In this document: piece by piece, positions 11,984 to 22,729 of the stretch | Layout: each line of letters opens with the position of its first letter | Position numbering within the stretch: position 1 is the first letter of the stretch | From: Effrenium voratum | Taxonomy: Eukaryota; Sar; Dinophyceae; Suessiales; Symbiodiniaceae | DNA: 64,000 bases | Assembly (NCBI GenBank): GCA_963377175.1 | Contig: CAUJNA010000569.1 | Coordinates: 172,482-236,481, forward strand | Reading direction: 5' to 3' | Position numbers and translations under genes: made by a program | Notes under the pieces: generated by a model | Told to the model about the DNA's origin: nothing | The model's database searches: none | Seen by the model: the letters and a program-made list of their open reading frames with translations, nothing else

Positions 11984-12880
11984 TTAACCATGTGCCTCCT
12001 TTGTTTCCATTGGAACGAGTCTTGGACTCGTCTTCTTGCCAACAAGACACCTTGTCTCCTGCCTGGGCCGGAAGTTGCGAGATCGAGTTGAATGAGATCT
12101 GCTGCTCTTCTTCCGAATGCAAGCAGCCCTGATGGTGTCACGCGCCCGTGCCTGAAGCGTGACAGGCGCTGTTCCTGCTCTGATGGAACTCAGCACGATC
12201 TTGAGTTGCAACTTCAAGAGTCGCACTGCTGTTTCCGATTCGGCCATGGTGCGTCGGTCCCAACGAAATTGGTGTGATGTCGAGGGACTGATAGAAAGGT
12301 TCCCATGTGTCTGTCATGAAGGCCTGATCTCCGACGACTGCGCTGGGCTGCAAGTGGTACTAGTCAAAATAGTTCCTCAGGACGGTGGTGTTCTCCAATT
12401 CTTGTTTTGTGTTCAACGCCTCTGAAATGAGCAATATTGTTGCTCCATCCAACAGGACAACACTGATATGCTCTCCAGTTCCAAGCGGAACTTGACAGTG
12501 ATCAGTGCAAGTCACACCACCGAATGTGTCTGATCGAAGTCCACTTGTTCCACTTCTTGATGGTGCTTGTTCAGCTGCGTCACACTCACCGCGAACCATC
12601 TCGCAGAGGCCGTAAATTGAGTGTGGCAAGTGAAGAGCTCAAGCGGTCGTAAGTTGATGTTGGCAAGAGAAAAGAGCGAGTGCGAAATCGAAATTGGCCA
12701 GTATTGAGGCGACGACGCCGGAGGTGAAGCTTCTGCAACTCGTCTGGCTGTGACAGTTGTTACGGTTCCTTCGCAAGGCAAGTGAAACTGATGTTGGCTC
12801 ACCAACTGATGCTCCCATTTGCTACTGATCCTGATGAGGTTTCTTCTTCGTCCTTCAGTTGTCTGCAAATGTGACAACGG
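11984..12880 (-). pseudogene. Ty1/copia integrase fragment, frameshifted
   Basis: Minus-strand frames in sequence read like a dinoflagellate copia polyprotein integrase. At 12629-12360 are RLCEMVRGECDAAEQA-like and GTSGL..DTFGGVTCTDHCQVPLGTGEH, with DGATILLISEALNTKQE and LRNYFD. At 12353-12138 are VVGDQAFMTDTWEPFYQ and PISLGPT. At 12247 onward is a MAESETAVRLLKLQLK block. The VVGD Asp and the AE Glu match the expected DDE positions. The blocks lie in different frames, so several indels have broken the gene. An upstream zinc-finger (HHCC) region is not cleanly readable. It pairs with the gag-like pieces at 13.5-14.5 kb. Confidence 0.65.
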
Positions 12881-13479
12881 TTTTTACCTGTCCTCAGGTT
12901 TACCATTGCTCCGTTTGCCTGCTAGGCAAGCTTCTCGGCTGGACTTATTTGGATCTATGGGGCGTGCCTTCGCTCCTGCTTGTGCGAACAGTGTGCTTTT
13001 TGAGGCGTGCTGTGAACACGATTGAGTTTTTTGCTCTTCTTATCTAGAATCCAATGATCCTGCTTCACTGATCCGATGATCTTGGGAGCTACAGTGCCCT
13101 CATTCGCTGATGATGACTTCTTCATCATTCACAGCGAACTATCAGATCAACAGAGAGAGAGGCAATGTCTTTTAGGAACACTCAAATAGAACATTACACA
13201 TGTGAGATGCTGAAGACACAGTATCACGAATTCTCCATCACAACCAGAACCTCGACCCAAGATCCAACGCTTCGACCGCCAGAAGGCTCACGACAGAGAA
13301 TCTTCTAGATTCTTGAACAAGGAGAAGACGAAGGAGAAGAGGGTTTTTGGGTTGAAGACAAGGATGGAAATGAAGGTTTCATGGGAACCGAAGCTGGGGA
13401 GACATTCTGAGTAGAGGCAAAAAGGGCAATCGCTGACGAGGGGGTTTCAATCGCTTAGACGGAGCAGCGCGGAGGGCAA

Positions 13480-13850
13480 GGCCAACTGGTCAACGAACAT
13501 CAGGATCCCTACGACCAGGCAGTTCGCGGAAAAGGCAAAGGGGAGAAAGGGCAGAAAGGGAAGTACACGTATCAGAGTTCTTTCGATGGAAACAAAGGTT
13601 ATCCATCGTATCACGACAGAAAAGGACAAGGCGGAAAGGGCAAAGGGAATTCCACAACATTTGTCGCCGTCGCAGGCAAATCAGGTGAGGAATCCGCCAA
13701 GCAGCAGGCTGCTGACCTCTCAGAGCCTTCATATGCCAGTTGGAATGATCAGCAAGCCATGAGATTTCCAGCGCAGGACGTGCAACGATGGCAAGTCATG
13801 ATGACAATGAAGCCATTGACAAGAAGATGAGATACACTTTCTGCTGACAA
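13480..13850 (+). pseudogene. Copia gag-like KG-rich tail, inverted relative to neighbours
   Basis: The plus-strand frame reads QDPYDQAVRGKGKGEKGQKG, then a KGQGGKGKG stretch, then SEPSYASWNDQQAM. Lys-Gly-rich tails of this type end the Gag region of dinoflagellate copia elements. The frame is short and has upstream stops. The adjacent gag N-terminal and integrase pieces are on the opposite strand, so this block appears to be an internal inversion in a decayed element. Confidence 0.5.
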
Positions 13851-14139
13851 CCTCTCAGGAACAACAAATCACAGCCTGCTAGCAACAAAGCGCACTGGTC
13901 ATAAGCGCGCGAGACAACCCAACTTTTGCAATCCTATACTCCTCACCATTGATCAGATGAGGAACTTGCGCATGACCGCTGGGCACACTCCTCACCCCCA
14001 GCAGAACCTGCAACGGCAGAAGTTACATGTGATTCTCGGCCGCATTCCGTTAACACACTGCCTCAAAGTCTCCGGACCGTCCGGGTTCAGGGGTCGCACG
14101 GGCAGCGCCCCAGCCTGAGTCGCTTTGCTAAGGCTGCGG

Positions 14140-14460
14140 CTCGTCTCTGACAGCCATCAGATTATTCCAAGCTGCCTTCAGTCGGCGTAGCAAGATCTCA
14201 ACTTGGAAATGAAAATGAGAAACTCTGAGTCGTGTCTCCTGCGATTGAAGAAGCTGAGGAGTAGGTAAAGACACACGTTGGACGTGCCTTTCAGGAAGAA
14301 CTTTCTCAGTGTGTTCCGGAAGTAGTTGACTCCTTCCACTGGATCTCTTAGCAAAGCGTTGTCAAGAAGCTCTCTGTGCATGAGTGCGTCACCCATGAGT
14401 CTGCTCGTGAGGAGAGGTCCCCGCAACTCTGGTTCAACGGTTGCGAAAGCGGTCCAGTTG
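14140..14460 (-). pseudogene. Copia Gag N-terminal-like fragment
   Basis: Minus-strand reading gives MGDALMHRELLDNALLRDPV, then EGVNYFRNTLRKFFLKG and FISKLRSCYAD. The GVNYFR..LR..F.KG pattern is characteristic of copia Gag N-termini in dinoflagellates, as far as I recall them. The frame ends after about 80 codons. It lies upstream, in minus-strand sense, of the integrase fragment at 12 kb, which is the canonical order. Confidence 0.5.
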
Positions 14461-14929
14461 TCAATGCTGCCGAACTAGGCCTGCACTTTGTTTGAGCCTC
14501 CATGAAGCTGTCTCCCTCTGATGACGTCGTGATGATTCTTGTTGGACAACCTGCTCCACTGCCACAGTTGGGTCGGCAACTAATCGTTGGGGAGATACAC
14601 ACTGTGGTGGCAGCCTCTATCGCCCTGGATCTGTTGCTTCGAGAACCTGATGTCTGATGGTCTGATGGGTTCAATTGTGCTGGAAACCCCTTGCAAGTGT
14701 ACACACTGGTAGCAAGGGCAGCGAGGTCTTTACACAGGGGCGTTGAGCCAATATTACCTGCGCTTGCCTGAAGGTCAATGGTCTGCAAAACACGGAATAC
14801 ACCCTCATATTTTTGTTGAAGAAGATGCTGTTGATTGCCCATGTTGAGGGTTGAATTTATGGGTGGGGCTGGTCGGCCTTGCAAGACGCAGGTCAAGTTC
14901 CATTCGGGGGTTGTTTGGAGTTGTTTTCG

Positions 14930-15330
14930 AAGTTTTGGTATGTCGGGTTTGTAGGTGGGGGTTGAACTAGTTTGGAGTTGTTTTTGAAGGTGCGGCATGT
15001 TGGGTTCGTAGGTGGGTGAAGTAATTCGGGGGTTCAATTTCTGAGTGGTCAAACTGTTAGGTCCCTGGTTGGCTTCGCACAGCTGTTTTTGAAGTTTTGG
15101 TAGGTCGGCTTCGGGTTGAACTTCTTGGTGGATTTGGAGCTGTTGTTGAAGTTTTGGTAGGCCGGGTTCGGAGGTAGGTCTGGTAAAGAAGTAATTTGGG
15201 GATTGATTTCTTGGTGAGTTTGGATTTGGTTTTGAAGTTTTGGTAGGTCGGGCTCGGGTTGATTGAGTTTCTTGGTGAATTTGGAGTTGTTTTTGAAGTT
15301 TTGGTAGGTCGGGTTTGAAGGAAGGGCCGG
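14930..15330 (-). repeat. Coding-like tandem repeat (LPKLQKQL units)
   Basis: A minus-strand frame (14348-15376, no confirmed start) has five recognisable copies of a unit with the core DLPKLQKQLQ (variants GLPKLQQQL, NMPHLQKQL, DIPKLRKQL), separated by Pro/Asn/Ser-rich linkers; at least one more copy is frameshifted. At DNA level the unit is GAAGTTTTGGTAGGTCGG-like with a spacing of about 60-75 bp. It may be a helical-repeat protein exon or simply an expanded minisatellite. The frameshifted copy and lack of flanking domains favour a minisatellite. Confidence 0.5.
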
Positions 15331-15379
15331 CAAAAGGAAGCAATCTGTATTTTTTACGGTTTCTCTTTAAGGGCAATCA

Positions 15380-16540
15380 ATCAACTTTTTGGCTCATGCC
15401 GAGTTGTTACAGATCTAGTGAGCGGCGCCAGGTGAGACCAAGGAGACCCTGGACTGGCTGGTCACCTATGGGCATTTTGGTGGCCGTGAGTATTCGAGAC
15501 ACCACGATGGTGACGCAAGACGAGAAGAAGGTCGTGCAAGAAATGGATATACAGAAGGGCTCAAGGTGGAAGACCTGAAGAGCGAGAACTACCTGAAGTT
15601 GAGATGCGCGACGCTGGAGCGGCGGGGCGCCATCACTCAAGTGCCAAAGCACGCGGTGGCCGCCGGAGCCGGCGAACGGGCTGCGGTAGGCCTTATAGGA
15701 GCATTGGCGGATGATTCCTTTGCCCCTCCTGAAGTTTCCTCCAGAAACATTACTTACCGCGGGGTGTGCCTCGAGTTGAAATAGGTTGCGCCTTCGCCCC
15801 TTTCGACCGTTCATGGTCCGTGGGCTTTGTGTGCCGGGGACATCTTGATGGACGCCAAATTGTTGTATGGTCTAACAGTGTAGAACCCCGCTGCTTTTCG
15901 AGCGCCGGGGCTGGCTTAGTTTTGTGACCAACACATGGCCATCGTTTCCTGCCCCTTCAAAACATCCGCTAGAAAATTGCAGTCCTTCGGATTTGGTCAG
16001 GGAATGGCAGTTATCGCCGTACTTTCCGTCTCAATTTCAATCGACCTCCCCTTATGGCGGTTCTTTGGTAGCCTAACACAACGGAAATTGGGAGCACTGG
16101 CTCACTTTAACGACCAACGGGCTCAAAATATTCGGCGAGGTCCGGCAGCGGCAGAGCCATGTGGGACTTGATCAGCGGTATCCCCGGCGTTTTTCACCCG
16201 AGTTCGTCACTGGTCTTTGCGTCCGGCCAAAGCTCCTAAACCTTCCAACATTTCGAAACGGTTCGCGCAGTGGCGAAACTCCCCAAGGCAAAGGCTTGGT
16301 CTTCCGACAGGGGTCCGTGCGTTTCAGGGCTTGTTGGTCGCGAGCTATGTAGATCTATCAGGGACTTGTTCTTGCGCGAAAGATCCGCCCAGTCTAAGAT
16401 GGGGGCCCTGTGGGTGGCGGCGCAAACGCACGGCCAAAAGAGCGCCCCTATGTTGCCAACCTGCCTTAAGAGGGAGAAGCAATGCTCTGAAGAGGGGTGT
16501 TTCTTGAAATGCTGTGTAGAAAGCGTTGGTGTTGGTGATG
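15380..16540. other. Unassigned stretch
   Basis: A plus-strand frame at about 15530-15784 (EDLKSENYLKLRCATLERRG) is protein-like but short and without family features. Nothing else was recognised before the GTT microsatellite. Confidence 0.3.
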
Positions 16541-16625
16541 TCATTGTCCTTGTGGTTGTGGTTGTTGTTGTCGTTATTGTTGTTCTCGTCGTCGTCGTCG
16601 TCGTTGTTGTTGTTGTTGCTGTTGC

Positions 16626-16658
<33 letters not shown>

Positions 16659-16678
16659 GTTGTTGTTGTTGTTGTTGC

Positions 16679-16712
<34 letters not shown>

Positions 16713-16774
16713 GTTTTGTTGTGTGTGTTGTTGTTGGTTGTGTTGTTGTTGTTGTTGCTGTGTGTGTTGTTGCT

Positions 16775-16810
<36 letters not shown>

Positions 16811-16849
16811 TGCTGTTGCTGTTGTGCTGTGTGTTGTTGTTGTTGTTGG

Positions 16850-16904
<55 letters not shown>

Positions 16905-16912
16905 GCTGTTGC

Positions 16913-16966
<54 letters not shown>

Positions 16967-16967
16967 G

Positions 16968-17001
<34 letters not shown>

Positions 17002-17018
17002 TCGTCGTCGTCGTCCGG
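16540..17018. repeat. Long GTT/GTC trinucleotide microsatellite
   Basis: Nearly uninterrupted TTG/GTT repeats with GCT, TGC and GTC (ending CGTCGC) interruptions. All open frames here are homopolymer artefacts (poly-Leu/Val/Cys on plus, poly-Asn/Gln/Thr on minus) and should not be annotated as genes. Confidence 0.95.
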
Positions 17019-17560
17019 CCAGCGCTTGTGGTTTGCCCGGAGGCTCTTGTCCGGGGAGCCTGATGCGCTCAGATTCCCTTGCGCATGCCAGCTTTTTTTC
17101 ACCCGCGCCTGTGCCTGGTCTGCCCGATGCGCGCCACCGGCTTTTCGAGGGGTCACTATTTGCATTTTTTGTGGCTGGCCAGACTGCTGCCAGCCTCAAC
17201 CAAGAGAATGTACCTGGTTTGGCGATAAACGAAGGTCTCCGCGGGGACAGGGTAGACGGGGGCAAGGTAAACCTTGAATCTAAACCCCAAACAGAGGGTT
17301 TGAGGGCAAGTGCAACCCTGAACTTAAGCCCGAAGACCCTCAACATAAACCTCAAACTGATAGTTTGAGGGCAAGTTAAGCCTAAACCCTAAATCAAGGG
17401 TTTGAGGGCAAGTTGAATCCTAAGTCGAAACCTTGAAGCCCGAAACCCGAACCGAAACCTAAACTAAGGGTTCGAGAGCAAGTTAAACCCTCAACCTCAA
17501 ATCTGAACTGAGGGCTTGAGGGCGCAGAGTGGTTCTGGGCGAACCACACGTGCTGCGGGT
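17019..17560 (+). repeat. Compound repeat, copy 1 (GC block, telomere-like core, terminal hairpin)
   Basis: Starts CCAGCGCTTGTGGTTTGCCC, continues through a GC-rich block ending near TCGAGGGGTCACTATTTGCA, then degenerate CCCTAAAC/GAGGGCAAG units, and ends with a perfect 7-bp hairpin GTGGTTC (17529-17535), loop TGGGC, GAACCAC (17541-17547), followed by ACGTGCTGCGGG. The same order of parts recurs at 19345-19987. Confidence 0.8.
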
Positions 17561-17990
17561 TGTTGTTGTTGTTGTGGTTGATGTTGTTTTTAGCGGTGAT
17601 GTTGATGTTGATTATGTGGGGTGGTGGTGGTGGTGATGGGGGTGGTGGTGGTGGTGGTGGATGCTCTTCTACTGCTGTTCCAACACTCCTCCACTGCTCC
17701 TCTGAACCCGAAGCCCTCTAGTGCTCCTTTACTGCTGTTTCAACGCTCCCCCACTGCTAAACCAACCCCCAGCCAACCCTAAACCAACCTTAGCCACAAA
17801 AACAAGCCTAAACACGCCCTAAGCCAACCCTAAACAAGCCCTAGACCAGCCCAACCAACCCTACAACCGGCCGGAACCTTAAACCATCCCTAAACCCAAA
17901 CAAGCCCTACAGCAACCCTAAGCCAGCCCTAAACCAACCCTCAACCAACCTTAACCCAGCCCTAAACCAGCCCTCACCCAGGGCACGACA
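17560..17990 (+). repeat. GTT/GGT microsatellite and CCCTAAACCAACC tract
   Basis: GTTGTT and GGTGGT simple repeats (17563-17662) are followed by a tandem CTCCACTGCT-type pair and then a CCCTAAACCAACC-rich tract up to about 17980. No gene. Confidence 0.75.
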
Positions 17991-17999
17991 AGACACACT

Positions 18000-18690
18000 A
18001 GAGACCCAAAACGGGAAAACAACACAAAAAAAGCGATGCCAACACAAGAAAACCACAAACACGGTCCCAGCAACTTCATTGTCGTTCTTGGGTAACCTTG
18101 GCGCGTGCTGGCGCATGCTTACTGCGCAACACTTCGCTCCGGCGCCAGGTTCGCCAAAGAGCAAGCGCGTTCGCACGTTAGTGCTGCATAAACACAACAC
18201 AAATCCTCTGCGCTTCTGAGGTTTTGCATGTTGCGTTTTCCGGCTGGTTCCTTTTCAGGGGACTTCTCCTGCTTTGAGCCTGTGAGAGTCGCAGTTTTGC
18301 CAAGCAGTGGCAGCTACTGAAATCGGGAATATCCAGTGTGATCCCTTGTCCCCATCACCCGTGACTTGCTCTTTGTTTCCCGCCAGGTATGAATTATATT
18401 TGCATCGCTTGCCATTCCATCCTGCTGCAAAAGACCGTGGACTTTTGGCAGGCCAGGGGAAGGCTTGGAGCCTTTGACAAGCGATTTTTCCGGGCCAGCC
18501 GATCCATCTCCAAATGCTGTGTTGGGCATGCTTCCGGCCCAAACATATCCGAGGTAGAATTTGTTTTGCTGGGTGTCTCCCACATATTTAAATTGGGTAT
18601 GCCCTTGTTGGTGCCCACGTGCTCAGCCCCAAGACAAGCCCCGCGAGCGCAGCGCGAGTCTGAAGTCTGATCCAGTCAGAGCTTAACGTA
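18000..18690. other. Unassigned stretch
   Basis: Short frames only, on both strands, with no motifs. Nothing supports a gene. Confidence 0.3.
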
Positions 18691-18709
18691 TTCCAGTTCT
18701 CGATAGTTT

Positions 18710-18930
18710 TGAAGACTTATAACCATCCTCTGAAAGATAGAAACTTTTTCCAGATCTGGCACCCCGACAAACAAGGGCGCGAAACGGAAAGATAGAACCT
18801 CTCCCGCAGAAAGATAGACACTCTCCTGTCGCGGAAGGTCTGGACAAGTTTTGGCCTGTAAGTCAGGTTTTGCTTTTCGAAGGCACAAAATTTTCCAGAG
18901 CGCGGGGCCGCCAAAACCTGCAGAGGGTTG
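18710..18930 (+). repeat. Dispersed GGAAAGATAGA-type repeat
   Basis: Contains several AAAGATAGA units (GAAAGATAGAAACTTTTTCC, GGAAAGATAGAACC, GAAAGATAGACACTCTCCTG) and TGTCGCGGAAGGTCT. Related sequence occurs at 46405-46740 (same strand) and 20585-20675 (opposite strand). Confidence 0.65.
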
Positions 18931-19261
18931 GTTCCGTTTTCGCACGAATACTAAATTAAGGCGCGCGTCTGAAATATCACCCCCCGTTTCCAATCCTTCT
19001 GCCTGCGCGATTCACTGCCAATAGATTCTCAAGGTTGGCTGCGCGACCAAGAAAAGGTTCTACTAACAAAAACTCCCGGTTTTTTCAGTGGTGCTCGGTT
19101 TCTCCGAAGAGCCTCGAAGGCTTGGAAGATGAAAGGGATCCATTGAGAGGCACGTAGCAACACAAGCCGCCAGGCAACCAGGCAATGCCATGTTTGTCCG
19201 AATCAACATTCAAGAAGCAACCCTGCAATGAAGAAGTGCCATGTTTGTCCAAATTAACTAG

Positions 19262-19345
19262 CGACAATTTTAAATTGTGTACTGGCTTTCAAATTTCGTA
19301 CTGGCAATTAAATTTTAGTACTTGTAATACTAGAGTACAGTACAG
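19262..19345 (+). repeat. TTTAGTACTGGCAATA repeats, block 1
   Basis: Short AT-rich units of the form TTTAGTACTGGCAAT/ACTAAA. The block immediately precedes compound repeat copy 2. The same unit fills 19985-20540 and 46730-47310. Confidence 0.65.
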
Positions 19346-19987
19346 CCAGCGCTTGTGGTTTGCCCGGAGACTCTCTTCTGGCGGCCTCACGCGCTCAGAC
19401 CCCTCGCGCCTGCCAGCGTTTTAGCACCCGCACTGTGCTTTTAGAACATCGGCAAGCCTTCGCCGCGGCTTTTCGATAGGTCACCATCTGCATTCTTTGG
19501 CACTGCCCTAGGCTCAGCCGGAAGTTAGAAGGTGACAAGTCAAGCTCTCCACGCCCTAAAGTGGGGGGGTTTGAGGCCAAGTTAAATCCCAAAACGAAAC
19601 CCTAAAGGAGGGGACCGAGGGCAAGCTAAACCCGAAACCTGAGCCTTAATAAACACTAAACTGAGGGCAAGCCTAAACCCTAAACGCAAAACCGAAACTG
19701 AGGGCAACCCTAAACCCTAAACCTAAACCCTATGGGGATTGAGGGCAACCTAAACCCTAAACCTAAACCCTATGGGGTTTGAGGGCAACCCTAAACCCTA
19801 TTTTGAGGGCAACCCTAAGCCCACCAACCCTAAACGGGGGGTTTGAGGGGGTTGCCCTGAGCCCTAAACCTTAAACCCTAAACTGACAACCCAAAACCCT
19901 AAACTGAGGGCAAGAAAAGCCAACAGCTGGACAGAGACCGGAAAGTGCAAGAGAGTGGTTCTGGTCGAACCACACGTGCTGCGGGTA
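19345..19987 (+). repeat. Compound repeat, copy 2
   Basis: Same architecture as 17019-17560: CCAGCGCTTGTGGTTTGCCC start, GC block ending TCGATAGGTCACCATCTGCA, a telomere-like core with clearer CCCTAAACCTAAACCC runs and GAGGGCAAC spacers, and the terminal hairpin GTGGTTC (19955-19961), loop TGGTC, GAACCAC (19967-19973), then ACGTGCTGCGGG. The stem is conserved while the loop differs by one base. Confidence 0.8.
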
Positions 19988-20540
19988 GATTTAGCACTGG
20001 CTATACTAAGTTTGTTACTGGCGACAGGCAATTAAGTGCTAGCAAAATGAATTTAGTAACTACAGGCAATACTAAATTTAGTGTTGGTAATCCTCAATTT
20101 AGTACTGGCAAGCAAATAGTTTGATTTTCCGGGCCAGAAGCCGCGGCAAAAGTTTCTATCTTTCCGCAAGGCCTGAAAAACACAGGGCCCGCGCATAACA
20201 GATGTGCGGGACCCGGACATCTGCAGAGGGGTGGCAGAGCTACCCCCCACTGGCCCCCCACTTCTAGAAGGCCTAAAATCGTTTCAAAATACAAGTTTTT
20301 GGTGAGAGCTTAACCAATTCAATTCCTCGCTAAAAACTTAGTACTGGCAATGCTCAATTTAGTCCTGGCAATATTAAGTTTAACACTAGCAATATTGCCA
20401 GGACTAAACTTAGTATTGGCAGTAAATAGTAAATTTAGTGTTGCCATTATTTGATTTAGTATTGCCAAAATTACATTCGGTATTGCAAGTAGTAATTTTC
20501 AGTACTAAAGTCAGTATCGCCAGTACCAAACATAATCAGC
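19985..20540 (+). repeat. TTTAGTACTGGCAATA repeats, block 2
   Basis: Many ~20-bp units combining AAATTTAGTACTGG and CAATACT, partly self-complementary. The block is interrupted at about 20120-20330 by a unique segment containing TTTCTATCTTTCCGC. Confidence 0.7.
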
Positions 20541-20584
20541 TGAGAGACTCGCAATGTTAAAGTCGTCTACGAGGGTTCGTTTCC

Positions 20585-20675
20585 ACAAGCGTTTCTATCT
20601 CACCGCGGGACCCCTTTTCCGAAATCGTTTTCCAGACGTTCGGGCTTTTCTATCTTTCCGAGGATGACTATAAAT
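20585..20675 (-). repeat. Dispersed GGAAAGATAGA-type repeat, inverted copy
   Basis: The reverse complement reads CATCCTCGGAAAGATAGAAA, then a GTCTGGAAAACGATTTCGGAAA block, closely matching 46410-46470 on the plus strand. It follows a TTTAGTACTGGCAATA block, as the 46.4-kb copy precedes one. Confidence 0.65.
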
Positions 20676-21480
20676 GGGCCGCCTGCTTGCTGAAAACGAC
20701 GGGCTTATTGGCAAGGAATGGTTCCAGCACCTGTTTCCTGTTTTTGCTTGGTTTCACAAGCATGGTCAACCACACATCTTTTTTAACAAATGGTTTCTGC
20801 TCAGCGAATGCGCCACTGGCTGCGACTTGGTTTTGCTTGCGCCTTGTGATAGGCAATGGGGATGAAGCACATGGACCCCAGCAGCGAGAAGGACCGAGTG
20901 CGGCAAAGGCCCTGCGGGCTTGTGGCCACATGGGACACGCCTGCCTTTAAATTCATTTTTTCAAAAGTTTGGGTTTTCTTCTTCTGGGAGGTGGTGTTAA
21001 CCTGGCAAACAACAAATCCGACCTGTTATAATATTCCCACTACCGTCAAACAAAGTAGACCATGTTTCATAAGTTCTGGTAGAAGCGACAGGCGTTGCCC
21101 ATTTCAGGTTGCTAATGGGGCAGGCAAAGTGTGTTGGCGACTGCAGCTTGGAAGGCTTGCGCAACAGGTCCTCTCATCTGCAAAAGGGAACTTTTCTGGG
21201 GGCAGGGTCTGAAGTGGTAAAAGCTGAATTGCTGGGGTTGCCACACTTTACGTTGAGGGTACTGTTAAGCTTCTGGACCCCCCTCATGATCCCCACGCGC
21301 GCCCCAAGGCAGGCGCATCAAACAAATCCAATCGGAACCAAGACAGGACTCCGTGCCGATGACACAGCAAGCGCATCAATTGACACGTGGTCCGATCTGA
21401 ATGGTTCAACTTTACAAACGTGAAAACGCAGCAAGACGCACAAACACAACCTCAAAAACTCGCCAACGCACAAGCGCGCC
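20676..21480. other. Unassigned stretch
   Basis: Short frames only. None carries a recognisable domain. Confidence 0.3.
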
Positions 21481-21700
21481 GCAGCAGCAGCAGAGGCAGC
21501 ATCCGCACCAGCGCCAGCAACAGCGACAGAAATGGCAACAGCAAGCGCAACAGCAGCAGAAGCAGGACCACCCGCCACCACCGCCGCAACAACAACAACA
21601 ACAACAACAATAGCCATCCAAGCGTCCAAACATTCAAACGTCGAAATACAGAGGCACAGACACGCAGACTCACAGACACAGAGACACAGAGACACAGTTG
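21478..21700 (+). repeat. CAG/CAA microsatellite plus CAGAGA repeat
   Basis: GCAGCAGCAG and AACAACAAC runs (to 21612), then ACAGAGACACAGAGACAC (about 21650-21695). Poly-Gln and poly-Cys frames here are artefacts of the repeat. Confidence 0.9.
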
Positions 21701-22729
21701 AATCCTAGCCCTCGAGGCGCTGTGAAAAGGCTCTGATCGTTGGCAGCACCCTTTCGCGATGTAGGTGGGAAGATTCACATGTTTGGCCACGGTTTCAGGC
21801 TGCCCGGGTGAGGAGCAGTCTGATAAGGTCAGGTGCGACGCCGGTGCCCGCAAGCGTGAAGAACCCGGTGAGCCCCGAGCCGGCAGCGGTGGCTTCACCG
21901 TCTCCCTGCGGCGGGGCTGCGTGGCCCCACAAATTGCTGGACAGAGCCAACAGAGAGATTCAGCTGCAGATGGCCAGTAGGGTTCTCGGGGATTCGGGTC
22001 GTGTGCATTCCGACAAGTCACAGGAATTTTGAGGTGGTTTTCGTGGAAGGCATGAGCGCAGTCTACAGCAGCCAGAGGTTCATTGAGTCGCGCCTGCGTT
22101 TGTCACATTGAGCAGCGCTTGTCTTCGGGGATGTTCCAGGCCGTGTAATGCCCAGCGCTTGGGGTCCTAATCGCTCGTGGGACATCGATGACGAGGCCTT
22201 GTAACGGTGGGCTGGGGACCAATGTCGCACACTTCTGTGTTTCACATCCATGGATAAACGTACACGCAAGGCAGAAGAATTGACGAGAGCCCGAGATCAC
22301 GCCAGGTGACAGACCCTTAGTCGCTTTGGTAAGTGCATTGGAATGGACGGGATGCGCCTTGAAGCGGTTCATCCCAAAAACCGCTGACGACGTTACGGGG
22401 CTCCAGCACTTAGCAGTTCGACGCCCCGAAGGCCCAGACCCGTTTTGAGAGCATAAGCCACAAGGTCTGAAACCCAACTGCTGGCCACTAACCCCCTTCC
22501 TGTGGCAGACAAGGCCCCATGCACGGTTGGTGTCTTTCAGCCAAAACGGTTGATGGGCGAGCCTCTGCAGACTCTGGGTGTTTTGAGTCAACCCTCTGCG
22601 GGCGCCGGGCGACTTGGAACATGGAAAGTGAACCCTGAGCGCACTTTGGCAAGGTCGGATCGCTCCTGCTGTGTGTGTTTTTTAGCATCGGAAGCGCACC
22701 TCTGTAAAGTTCCTCCAATCATACTCTTG
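21701..22729. other. Unassigned stretch
   Basis: Several overlapping frames of 60-160 codons on both strands, without motifs. Nothing can be assigned. Confidence 0.3.

Noticed and set aside
16236..17368. Open frames of 280-336 codons on both strands
   Set aside because: They are translations of a GTT/GTC microsatellite (poly-Leu, poly-Val, poly-Cys, poly-Asn or poly-Gln); both strands are open, so there is no coding evidence.
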